16,371 bases of DNA, taken from Clostridia bacterium (lineage in GTDB: Bacteria; Bacillota; Clostridia; UBA1381; UMGS1253). Below the pieces are notes generated by a model, which did no database searches, had not been told where the DNA came from, and saw only the letters and a list, made by a program, of their open reading frames with translations. The stretch is taken from NCBI GenBank assembly GCA_017411585.1, contig JAFQPV010000237.1, positions 1 through 16,371 of the forward strand, given 5' to 3'. Made by a program: the position numbers and the translations under genes. Below, piece after piece: positions 1 to 5,418 of this stretch (its first letter is position 1; each line of letters begins with the position of its first letter).

Positions 1-15
1 AACCAACAAAAATTA

Positions 16-44
16 TTGACAATACTACAGTGTGGTGTTATTAT
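16..44 (+). promoter_or_regulatory. Sigma-A type promoter of the BMC operon
   Basis: A perfect -35 box TTGACA (16-21) is followed by a 17-nt spacer and a near-consensus -10 box TATTAT (39-44). Transcription would start near 51, giving a leader of about 49 nt before the aldolase start codon. An 8-bp palindrome TTGTACAA (49-56) sits at the expected start site and could be an operator, but this is only inferred. The promoter implies that the aldolase gene is the first gene of its transcript. Confidence 0.8.
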
Positions 45-99
45 ATAGTTGTACAAATATTAATTCACAGAAAATCAAAAAGAAAAGGAGAAATAAAAA

Positions 100-906
100 A
101 TGGTTTCTGAATTCGAAATTAAAAAACAAATTTGTGAAATCGGTAAGCGCATCTATGACAGAGGCATGGTTGCTGCAAATGACGGTAACATTTCCGTTAA
201 GATTTCCGACAATGAGTTTTTGTGCACACCGACAGGCGTGAGCAAGGGCTTCATGACACCGGAGTATATCTGTAAGGTAGACAAGGAAGGTAAAGTAATT
301 CAGGCAAACGGCAATTTTAAGCCGTCTTCCGAAATTAAGATGCATATGCGTGTGTATGCGCAGCGTCCGGATGTAAAGAGTGTTGTACACGCACATCCGA
401 TTTATGCAACAAGCTTTGCGATTGCAGGCATTCCGCTGACACAGCCGATTATGCCGGAAGCGGTTATCACACTTGGCTGTGTACCGATTGCAGAATACGG
501 CACACCGTCGACAAACGAGATTCCGGATGCAGTAGAAAAGTATCTGCAGCACTATGATGCAGTGCTTCTGGAGAATCATGGCGCGTTGTCCTTCTCCGAT
601 TCTTTGATTAATGCATACTACAAAATGGAATCCCTCGAGTTTTATGCACAGCTTCTGTACCATGCAAGAGCGCTTGGCGGTCCGAAGGAGCTTTCCAAGG
701 CACAGGTAGAGCGTCTGTATGAAATCAGACGTCAGTTCGGTATGACCGGTAAGCATCCGGCAGATCTTTGCCCGAATGCAAAGGACGGTAAGTCCAGCTG
801 CCACAGCTGCGGCGGTTCTTGCGGTGGCAACTGCAAAGGCGATGCAGGTGATGCCGCTCTTATTGCTGAGATTACCAAGAAGGTAATCGAGCAGATGGGT
901 AAATAA
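100..906 (+). CDS. Class II aldolase (L-fuculose/L-rhamnulose-phosphate aldolase type) with C-terminal encapsulation helix
   Basis: A 268-residue zinc aldolase of the class II aldolase/adducin family, expected to cleave a deoxyketose 1-phosphate into dihydroxyacetone phosphate and lactaldehyde. Family signatures are visible: GNIS (29-32), TPTG (43-46), SSE with the likely catalytic Glu78, HAHP with zinc ligands His97 and His99, and ENHGA with the third ligand His160. The catalytic domain ends near residue 220. A Cys-rich linker follows (C224, C234, C237, C241, C245; core CHSCGGSCGGNC). The C-terminal amphipathic helix (251-268, DAALIAEITKKVIEQMGK) has the pattern of a BMC encapsulation peptide. 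AAGGAG (85-90) lies 9 nt before ATG. It is first in the operon, which suggests the aldolase reaction defines the pathway. Substrate (fuculose-, rhamnulose- or another deoxyketose phosphate) cannot be fixed from sequence. Confidence 0.9.
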   Translation: MVSEFEIKKQICEIGKRIYDRGMVAANDGNISVKISDNEFLCTPTGVSKGFMTPEYICKVDKEGKVIQANGNFKPSSEIKMHMRVYAQRPDVKSVVHAHPIYATSFAIAGIPLTQPIMPEAVITLGCVPIAEYGTPSTNEIPDAVEKYLQHYDAVLLENHGALSFSDSLINAYYKMESLEFYAQLLYHARALGGPKELSKAQVERLYEIRRQFGMTGKHPADLCPNAKDGKSSCHSCGGSCGGNCKGDAGDAALIAEITKKVIEQMGK

Positions 907-937
907 TTTTATTACATAGAAAAGCGAGGTTGACGGC

Positions 938-1423
938 ATGAATCGTGAAGACCTTGAAAAAATAGCGGTCTCCGTTGCAAAAAGCGTGCTGGAGGCCAAG
1001 GCTTTGCCGAAAATGTCGCTCGCACTTGCAAAGAAAATCATTGCCCGAGTGGAAGAGGAAGCAGCGCGCGTCGGTGTAAATGCAGTTATTGCGATTGCAG
1101 ATAAGAGTGCAAATACCGTTGCGGTTGTCAGTATGGACGATGCATATATCGCCAGCTACGATATTGCTGTAAACAAAGCCTATACCTCGGCAGCGCTGAA
1201 AATGAAAACGGTTGAGCTTGCAAAGCTCGCGGCGCCGGGCGGTTCGCTGTACGGAATACAGCATACCAACGGCGGAAAGATTGTCATTTTCGGTGGCGGT
1301 GAGCCGCTCTATATTGGCGGCGAACTGATTGGTGCGATCGGCGTGTCCGGCGGTACAGAACCGCAGGATACGGCGTTGGGTGCTTTCGGAGCAAGTATTT
1401 GTGAGGAGCTTGCGCGTGGTTAA
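938..1423 (+). CDS. GlcG/HbpS family (DUF336, PduO C-terminal-like) protein with N-terminal encapsulation-like helix
   Basis: A 161-residue protein. Residues of about 26-160 match the GlcG/HbpS/PduO C-terminal fold: LSLALAKKIIARVEEEA at the domain start, the AVNKAYTSAAL segment, and the glycine-rich GGGEPL...IGAIGVSGG end. Family members include haem-binding proteins and the C-terminal half of PduO, whose N-terminal half is a cobalamin adenosyltransferase. No adenosyltransferase domain is present here. The first 21 residues form an extra amphipathic helix (MNREDLEKIAVSVAKSVLEA) not needed by the domain and similar to the encapsulation helices of neighbouring enzymes, so lumenal location is inferred. 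GAGGT (926-930) lies 7 nt before ATG. It overlaps the next reading frame by 8 nt. Its role in such compartments is unknown; a redox-cofactor role is possible. Confidence 0.88.
   Translation: MNREDLEKIAVSVAKSVLEAKALPKMSLALAKKIIARVEEEAARVGVNAVIAIADKSANTVAVVSMDDAYIASYDIAVNKAYTSAALKMKTVELAKLAAPGGSLYGIQHTNGGKIVIFGGGEPLYIGGELIGAIGVSGGTEPQDTALGAFGASICEELARG
1403..1418 (+). promoter_or_regulatory. Ribosome binding site and GTG start inside the end of the GlcG gene
   Basis: GAGGAG (1403-1408) is 7 nt upstream of GTG (1416-1418), in frame with the long open reading frame that runs into the alcohol dehydrogenase. The start overlaps the GlcG stop by 8 nt, the usual geometry of translational coupling. 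It supports a translated 122-residue domain before the dehydrogenase. Confidence 0.55.
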
Positions 1424-2990
1424 GATTTACTTGGGCGCTAATTCCGATATTAAAAAGACCGCACGGCAGCTTGCCGGGAGCGGTATGCAAAGTGTTTGCG
1501 TATATGCAGATGTCTTGCAAGCGAGCGAACTGATTTATTATTTGATTGCATGCGGCGGTTACGCCGCTTCAAAGCGGGAGTGTGTAAAGCTTTTGCAGAG
1601 CGCACAAACTGCAAAACCGCTGTCTGCGGTGCTTTACAGCATCGGCGCGAAAAGTGTAATGTCGCATTCGTTTTTGATTTGCAGCATTACACCGGCGCAA
1701 GCGGAGAACCTGTTGCCTTGCGGTACGCGGGTTATCTACGTTGTCAGAACAGCACAAAATGCGATAGAAAGGAGAATGGATATGAATATAGAGCAAGAAA
1801 AAATCCAAGCAATTGTTGCACAGGTGCTTTCGGAACTGAATCCGAACGGAGCACCGACAGCGGCAGCGCCGAAGGCTGCGGGGGCTGTTCCGAAGGTAAG
1901 TAAGGCTGCAATGCTGACAAAGTTGGAGCATTATGACATTAAAGAATTCCCGATTCCGGAATTGGGTGATGACGATATTTTGGTAAAGGTTGAGGGTTGC
2001 GGTATCTGCGGTACGGATGCACATGAATTTAAGCGCGATCCGTTTGGTTTAATTCCGGTAGTGCTCGGTCATGAGGGTACCGGTGAAATCGTTAAAATGG
2101 GTAAAAACGTTAAAAAAGACAGTGCAGGCAAGCCGCTTGGCATTGGCGATAAGGTTGTTACCTGTATGATTTTCAAGGATAATCCAGACATTACTATGTT
2201 CGACTTGAACAAACAAAACGTTGGCGGTGCGGACGTATACGGTCTTATCCCGGATGACGATACGCACTTAAACGGCTGGTTTGCTGATTACATTGTAATC
2301 CGCGGCGGCAGCACGGTGTTTAACGTAAGCGATCTTGATTTGGATTCCAGAATCTTAATCGAGCCGAGTGCGGTGCTCATTCACGCAGTGGAAAGAGCAA
2401 AGACAACCGGCATTCTGCGCTTTAACAGCCGTGTGGCTGTACAGGGTTGCGGTCCGATTGGTCTGTTGTGTATTGCAATTCTGCGCACAATGGGTATTGA
2501 AAATATCACAGCTGTGGATGGAGAGCAAAAGCGTCTTGAATTTGCAAAGAAGATGGGTGCAACAGCAACCGTGAACTTTAAAGAGCACAAGGGCATTGAG
2601 GAACTGACAAAGGCGGTTGAGGCTTCCTTTGGCGGTTATCCGGCAGACTTTGCATTTCAGTGCACAGGCTCCCCGATTGCACACAGCAATATTTATAAGT
2701 TTGTGCGTCACGGTGGCGGTCTTTGTGAGCTTGGCTTCTTTATCAATGGCGGCGATGCAACGATTAACCCGCACTTTGATATTTGCTCGAAGGAATTAAC
2801 GATTGTAGGTTCCTGGGTATACACTCTGCGCGACTACGCAACAACGTTTGATTTCTTAAAGCGTGCAAAGGGCATCGGTCTTCCGCTTGCGGATTTGATT
2901 ACACATCGTTTCCCGCTCGAGAAGATCAACGAAGCACACGAAGTCAACCTTAAGATGGAAGGTCTTAAGATTGCAATTATCAACGAATAA
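1416..2990 (+). CDS. Possible long form: unrecognised 122-residue domain joined in frame to the alcohol dehydrogenase
   Basis: From the GTG at 1416 the frame stays open through the alcohol dehydrogenase with no stop codon, giving a possible 524-residue protein. Residues 1-122 start MVKIYLGANSDIKKTARQLA and I do not recognise them. They look soluble and globular, with hydrophobic strand-like stretches (SVCVYADV, RVIYVV), seven or fewer cysteines, and no clear cofactor motif. The dehydrogenase follows directly from residue 123 and has its own SD and start at 1782. Three readings are possible: a true fusion with an internal encapsulation helix, a long and a short product from one frame (as known for PduB/PduB'), or an upstream gene that lost its stop codon by mutation or sequencing error. 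I favour the two-product reading, without proof. Confidence 0.45.
   Translation: MVKIYLGANSDIKKTARQLAGSGMQSVCVYADVLQASELIYYLIACGGYAASKRECVKLLQSAQTAKPLSAVLYSIGAKSVMSHSFLICSITPAQAENLLPCGTRVIYVVRTAQNAIERRMDMNIEQEKIQAIVAQVLSELNPNGAPTAAAPKAAGAVPKVSKAAMLTKLEHYDIKEFPIPELGDDDILVKVEGCGICGTDAHEFKRDPFGLIPVVLGHEGTGEIVKMGKNVKKDSAGKPLGIGDKVVTCMIFKDNPDITMFDLNKQNVGGADVYGLIPDDDTHLNGWFADYIVIRGGSTVFNVSDLDLDSRILIEPSAVLIHAVERAKTTGILRFNSRVAVQGCGPIGLLCIAILRTMGIENITAVDGEQKRLEFAKKMGATATVNFKEHKGIEELTKAVEASFGGYPADFAFQCTGSPIAHSNIYKFVRHGGGLCELGFFINGGDATINPHFDICSKELTIVGSWVYTLRDYATTFDFLKRAKGIGLPLADLITHRFPLEKINEAHEVNLKMEGLKIAIINE
1768..1784 (+). promoter_or_regulatory. Internal ribosome binding site deciding the alcohol dehydrogenase start
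   Basis: AAAGGAG (1768-1774) lies 7 nt before the ATG at 1782. The in-frame ATG at 1776 is only 1 nt from the SD and is unlikely to be used. Starting at 1782 puts the encapsulation helix at the very N-terminus, as expected for BMC cargo. Confidence 0.8.
1782..2990 (+). CDS. Zinc-dependent alcohol dehydrogenase (MDR family), BMC cargo
   Basis: A 402-residue medium-chain dehydrogenase, expected to reduce the pathway aldehyde (probably lactaldehyde to 1,2-propanediol) and recycle NADH inside the compartment. Residues 1-20 form an encapsulation helix (MNIEQEKIQAIVAQVLSELN) followed by an Ala/Pro/Gly linker to about residue 40. The GroES-like domain has GCGICGTDAHE (catalytic zinc ligand Cys76) and GHEGTGE (His97, Glu98). 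The Rossmann motif GCGPIG is at 222-227. The four-cysteine structural-zinc knuckle usual between the GHE motif and the cofactor domain is absent: only Cys128 lies there. The gene can also be read as the C-terminal part of a longer frame starting at 1416. Zinc-dependent ADHs of this kind occur in several aldehyde-processing BMCs; the exact substrate is inferred. Confidence 0.9.
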   Translation: MNIEQEKIQAIVAQVLSELNPNGAPTAAAPKAAGAVPKVSKAAMLTKLEHYDIKEFPIPELGDDDILVKVEGCGICGTDAHEFKRDPFGLIPVVLGHEGTGEIVKMGKNVKKDSAGKPLGIGDKVVTCMIFKDNPDITMFDLNKQNVGGADVYGLIPDDDTHLNGWFADYIVIRGGSTVFNVSDLDLDSRILIEPSAVLIHAVERAKTTGILRFNSRVAVQGCGPIGLLCIAILRTMGIENITAVDGEQKRLEFAKKMGATATVNFKEHKGIEELTKAVEASFGGYPADFAFQCTGSPIAHSNIYKFVRHGGGLCELGFFINGGDATINPHFDICSKELTIVGSWVYTLRDYATTFDFLKRAKGIGLPLADLITHRFPLEKINEAHEVNLKMEGLKIAIINE

Positions 2991-3032
2991 TTTTTTAAAT
3001 TATTATAAAATCAAAACAGGAGGATGTTTAAA

Positions 3033-3308
3033 ATGGCATTAGAAGCACTTGGTATGATTGAAACAAGAGGTCTGACTGCAGCAATTGAGGCAGCAGATGC
3101 AATGGTTAAGGCAGCAGAAGTTGTACTCATCGGCACAGAAAAGATCGGTTCCGGTCTCGTAAGCGTAATGGTTCGCGGCGATGTAGGCGCTGTTAAAGCA
3201 GCAACAGAAGCAGGCGCGACTTGCGCACAGAGACTCGGTGAGCTCGTAGCAGTTCATGTAATTCCGAGACCGCACGGCGATGTAGAAAAGATTCTGCCGT
3301 CCATCTAA
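3033..3308 (+). CDS. BMC-H hexameric shell protein (PduA/PduJ type)
   Basis: A 91-residue single BMC-domain protein that would form hexamers tiling the shell facets. It has the family features almost unchanged: GMIETRGLTAAIEAADAM at the start, the pore loop EKIGSG (36-41), VRGDVGAVKAA, and the end HVIPRPHGDVEKILP. The small polar pore resembles that of PduA, which passes small polar metabolites. The start at 3033 is chosen because AGGAGG (3018-3023) lies 9 nt upstream; the in-frame ATG at 3024 abuts the SD and would add only MFK. It is followed 18 nt later by a paralogue, with which it shares a 44-bp identical stretch. Confidence 0.95.
   Translation: MALEALGMIETRGLTAAIEAADAMVKAAEVVLIGTEKIGSGLVSVMVRGDVGAVKAATEAGATCAQRLGELVAVHVIPRPHGDVEKILPSI
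3141..3184 (+). repeat. 44-bp perfect direct repeat, copy 1
   Basis: The segment encoding the BMC-H pore loop (KIGSGLVSVMVRGDV) is identical at DNA level to 3534-3577 in the next gene. The flanking parts of the two genes differ at many synonymous positions. Local gene conversion or recent recombination is the likely cause. Confidence 0.85.
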
Positions 3309-3326
3309 TTAGTGAGGTAGATAAAA

Positions 3327-3704
3327 ATGGCTACTGCAAAAACTACGAAGTCCTCTGCACCGAAAAAGAGTGCAGCAGTGAATAAAGAGGTTGTAAAACC
3401 GGAAATCAAGAAGGAGGAAAAGAAAATGGCATTAGAAGCATTAGGTATGGTAGAAACCAGAGGTCTGGTTGCTGCAATTGAAGCTGCAGACGCAATGCTG
3501 AAGGCTGCAAACGTTGTACTGGTTGGTACCGAGAAGATCGGTTCCGGTCTCGTAAGCGTAATGGTTCGCGGCGATGTTGGTGCTGTTAAGGCTGCTGTAG
3601 AAGCAGGCAAGACATCCGCACAGAGACTCGGCGAAATCATTGCTACACATGTAATTCCGAGACCGCATGGCGACGTGGAGAAGATTCTTCCGAACATGAA
3701 ATAA
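3327..3704 (+). CDS. BMC-H hexameric shell protein with Lys/Ala-rich N-terminal extension and internal start
   Basis: A 125-residue frame. Residues 34-125 are a canonical BMC-H domain (pore motif EKIGSG, VRGDVGAVKAA, end RPHGDVEKILP) close to the preceding protein. Residues 1-33 are a charged, probably disordered extension rich in Lys, Ala, Thr and Pro (starts MATAKTTKSSAPKKSAAVNK). The long form has GAGGT (3314-3318) 8 nt before ATG 3327. A stronger SD, AAGGAGG (3411-3417), lies 8 nt before the in-frame ATG at 3426, which would give a 92-residue standard BMC-H. Both forms are therefore plausible, as with PduB and PduB', where the N-terminal extension of the long form links shell to enzyme core. 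By analogy the tail here could contact cargo; this is inference. Confidence 0.92.
   Translation: MATAKTTKSSAPKKSAAVNKEVVKPEIKKEEKKMALEALGMVETRGLVAAIEAADAMLKAANVVLVGTEKIGSGLVSVMVRGDVGAVKAAVEAGKTSAQRLGEIIATHVIPRPHGDVEKILPNMK
3411..3428 (+). promoter_or_regulatory. Internal ribosome binding site and ATG for the short BMC-H form
   Basis: A near-perfect SD AAGGAGG (3411-3417) lies inside the coding sequence, 8 nt before ATG 3426. It would initiate at MALEALGMVETRG, the same N-terminal context as the upstream BMC-H gene. The Lys-Glu-Glu-Lys codons of the extension and the SD overlap, so some of the Lys/Glu richness near 3410 may reflect SD constraint. Confidence 0.75.
3534..3577 (+). repeat. 44-bp perfect direct repeat, copy 2
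   Basis: Identical to 3141-3184 and located at the equivalent position of the second BMC-H gene, spanning the pore loop. Confidence 0.85.
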
Positions 3705-3728
3705 GAAGAGTAAACTCTGAAAGTAAAA

Positions 3729-3782
3729 ACCTGTACAGGTGGCCCTTGTCCGCCGCATTTCGCGGCGGACGTGGCCATGGCC
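3729..3782 (+). repeat. Cluster of palindromes and a strong GC-rich hairpin between BMC-H and BMC-P genes
   Basis: The 109-nt gap after the BMC-H genes holds a 12-bp perfect palindrome ACCTGTACAGGT (3729-3740), a 9-bp GC-rich stem GTCCGCCGC/GCGGCGGAC (3748-3756 with 3762-3770, 5-nt loop) that can be extended by TGGCC/GGCCA (3740-3744 with 3773-3777), and a 10-bp palindrome GGCCATGGCC (3773-3782). No T-run follows, so it is not a standard intrinsic terminator. Likely roles are mRNA end protection or processing, or a small repetitive element. Most other gaps in the operon are under 45 nt. Confidence 0.75.
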
Positions 3783-3813
3783 TTCGAAGCAAAAGCTTAA
3801 AAGGAGAAAAAAT

Positions 3814-4074
3814 ATGATTATCGGTAAAGTAATCGGCAGTGTGGTATCCACACGCAAAAATGAAAATTTGGTAGGCAATAAGTTTATGATTGTAGAGCCG
3901 CTCAAAAGCATGAAAATGGCAGGCAATCTTGTAGCAACAGACAACATCGGTGCAGGTATTGGCGAGGTTGTACTTGTGGCAACCGGTAGCGCAGCGCGCG
4001 TGGGTTGCGGTGTAGCGAGTGCACCAATTGATGCGGCAATTGTAGGTATTGTAGACGACTGCTCGGAGCTCTGA
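3814..4074 (+). CDS. BMC-P pentameric vertex protein (EutN/CcmL/PduN family)
   Basis: An 86-residue protein of the EutN/CcmL family, which forms pentamers closing the vertices of the shell. It starts MIIGKVIGSVVSTRKNENLV, and the conserved core includes KFMIVEPL, TDNIGAGIGEVVLVATGSAAR and the closing PIDAAIVGIVD. Length fits the family (about 85-100). AAGGAG (3801-3806) lies 7 nt before ATG 3814; longer in-frame starts upstream would run through the hairpin cluster and add a non-family sequence. It is separated from the BMC-H genes by structured DNA and followed after 6 nt by the PduS-type gene. Vertex protein is needed in far fewer copies than BMC-H, so lower expression would make sense. Confidence 0.95.
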   Translation: MIIGKVIGSVVSTRKNENLVGNKFMIVEPLKSMKMAGNLVATDNIGAGIGEVVLVATGSAARVGCGVASAPIDAAIVGIVDDCSEL

Positions 4075-4080
4075 TAAAAA

Positions 4081-5418
4081 ATGGAAATGACAAGTCTCAA
4101 GACAATTTTACAAAATAGTGGTATCGCCGGTTGCGGCGGTGCAGGTTTCCCTGCGTATGCAAAGCTCAGCGATAAAATCGATACGGTGATTTTGAACTGT
4201 GCCGAGTGCGAGCCGCTCTTTAAGCTGCACCGTCAGCTTTTAGAGGCAAATGCGGAAGAAATTATCGCAACAATGGATATGCTTTGCACTGCAATGCACG
4301 CTGAGCGTTTTATTGTGGCAGTGAAAGGCGCATATAAGAAAACCGTGGATGCAGCTAACGCAGCGATAAAAGACTATGCGCGCGGCAGTGTGTGCCTTTT
4401 GGAAGAGGTATACCCGGCAGGCGATGAGGTCATTACAGTTTACGAGGCAACCGGACGTATCGTTCCGGCAGGTGGTATTCCGGCAATGGTGGGTTGTGTT
4501 GTATACAACGTAGAAACGGTGCTCAATATTCACCGCGCCATTGAAGAAGACAAAGCAGTTACACATAAATATGTTACCGTGGCCGGTGAAGTGAAAAATC
4601 CGGCAACATATCGTGTGCCGATTGGTATGCGTTATGATGAGCTTGTCGCACTGTGCGGTGGCGTGACGGTAGAAGAGCCTGTGTATTTTGCAGGCGGTCC
4701 GATGACGGGCAAAATTGCAGCCGCATCGGATGTAGTTACAAAAACAACCAACGGCATTTTAATTATGCCGCAAAATCATTATATCATTCAAAAAAGAATG
4801 CAAAAAACGAAGGTCAGCATCGCGCGTACGATGAGTACGTGCTGTCAGTGCAGAGGCTGTACGGATTTGTGCCCGAGAAACCTTTTGGGACACCCGATTA
4901 CGCCGAGTGACTTTATGCGTGCGGCAAGCAACAGTGATGTACGGCAGACCGAGGCAGTGCTTGGGGCGCTGTATTGCTCGCAGTGTGGACTTTGTGAAAT
5001 GTATTCGTGTATTCAGGGGTTGAATCCGCGCTCGCTGCTCAGCGAGGCGAAGATGAGCTTTGCAAAGCAAGGTATACGCCCTATTGTAGTTGAAAACAAC
5101 GACTCCGCAAAGCCGGAGCGTCCATATAGAAAAGTGCCGATGCGGCGTTTGATTGCAAGATTAAATCTTGAAAAATACGACGTGGCAGCACCGGTAAAAA
5201 CAGAGGAAATCCAACCGGCACAGGTGAAGCTGCAGCTTTCGCAGCACATCGGCAAGCCGGCAACGGCGATTGTAAAGAAAGGTGACAAGGTGCAGGCAGG
5301 ACAGTTGCTTGCCGAAGCGGCAAAGGATGCGCTTTCGCTTCCGGTGCATGCTTCCATTGATGGTGAGGTTATTAAGGTTACAGACACAGCAATCGTATTG
5401 AAAGGAACTAAGAAATGA
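4081..5418 (+). CDS. pduS: PduS-type RnfC-like flavo-iron-sulfur oxidoreductase
   Basis: A 445-residue protein with the architecture of PduS and RnfC. The N-terminal flavin/NAD-binding part has GIAGCGGAGFPAYAKL (14-29) and NCAECEPLF (39-47). A soluble-ligand-binding (SLBB-like) segment follows, around 163-210. Two [4Fe-4S] motifs are seen: C254-C257-C260-C264 followed by Pro, and C299-C302-C305-C310. A C-terminal barrel-sandwich region (about 385-440) ends the protein. Salmonella PduS is a cobalamin reductase bound to the shell protein PduT, and a PduT-like gene overlaps this one by 4 nt (ATGA). No cobalamin enzyme is in the window, so NADH oxidation or electron transfer through the shell is a likelier role here. 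The SD is weak and distant (GGAG 4064-4067), suggesting translational coupling to the BMC-P gene. Confidence 0.93.
   Translation: MEMTSLKTILQNSGIAGCGGAGFPAYAKLSDKIDTVILNCAECEPLFKLHRQLLEANAEEIIATMDMLCTAMHAERFIVAVKGAYKKTVDAANAAIKDYARGSVCLLEEVYPAGDEVITVYEATGRIVPAGGIPAMVGCVVYNVETVLNIHRAIEEDKAVTHKYVTVAGEVKNPATYRVPIGMRYDELVALCGGVTVEEPVYFAGGPMTGKIAAASDVVTKTTNGILIMPQNHYIIQKRMQKTKVSIARTMSTCCQCRGCTDLCPRNLLGHPITPSDFMRAASNSDVRQTEAVLGALYCSQCGLCEMYSCIQGLNPRSLLSEAKMSFAKQGIRPIVVENNDSAKPERPYRKVPMRRLIARLNLEKYDVAAPVKTEEIQPAQVKLQLSQHIGKPATAIVKKGDKVQAGQLLAEAAKDALSLPVHASIDGEVIKVTDTAIVLKGTKK

Noticed and set aside
25..1041. Long minus-strand open frame (338 codons) opposite the aldolase gene
   Set aside because: Its product is rich in Cys, Arg, His and Phe with no family features, typical of the antisense shadow of a codon-biased gene. 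The + strand carries a clear aldolase with catalytic motifs.
1329..1415. Upstream ATG extension of the orphan-domain/ADH frame to 1329
   Set aside because: It lies inside the conserved C-terminal GlcG coding sequence and has no good SD; the GTG at 1416 has an ideal SD.
3748..3770. GC-rich hairpin as an intrinsic terminator ending the operon after BMC-H
   Set aside because: No T-run follows the stem, and functionally linked genes (BMC-P, PduS, PduT, dehydrogenase) continue downstream with no new consensus promoter seen.
3739..3813. Longer start for the BMC-P protein
   Set aside because: The added residues are Arg/Trp/Lys-rich, derive from the hairpin cluster and are unlike any EutN/CcmL N-terminus. 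The SD supports 3814.
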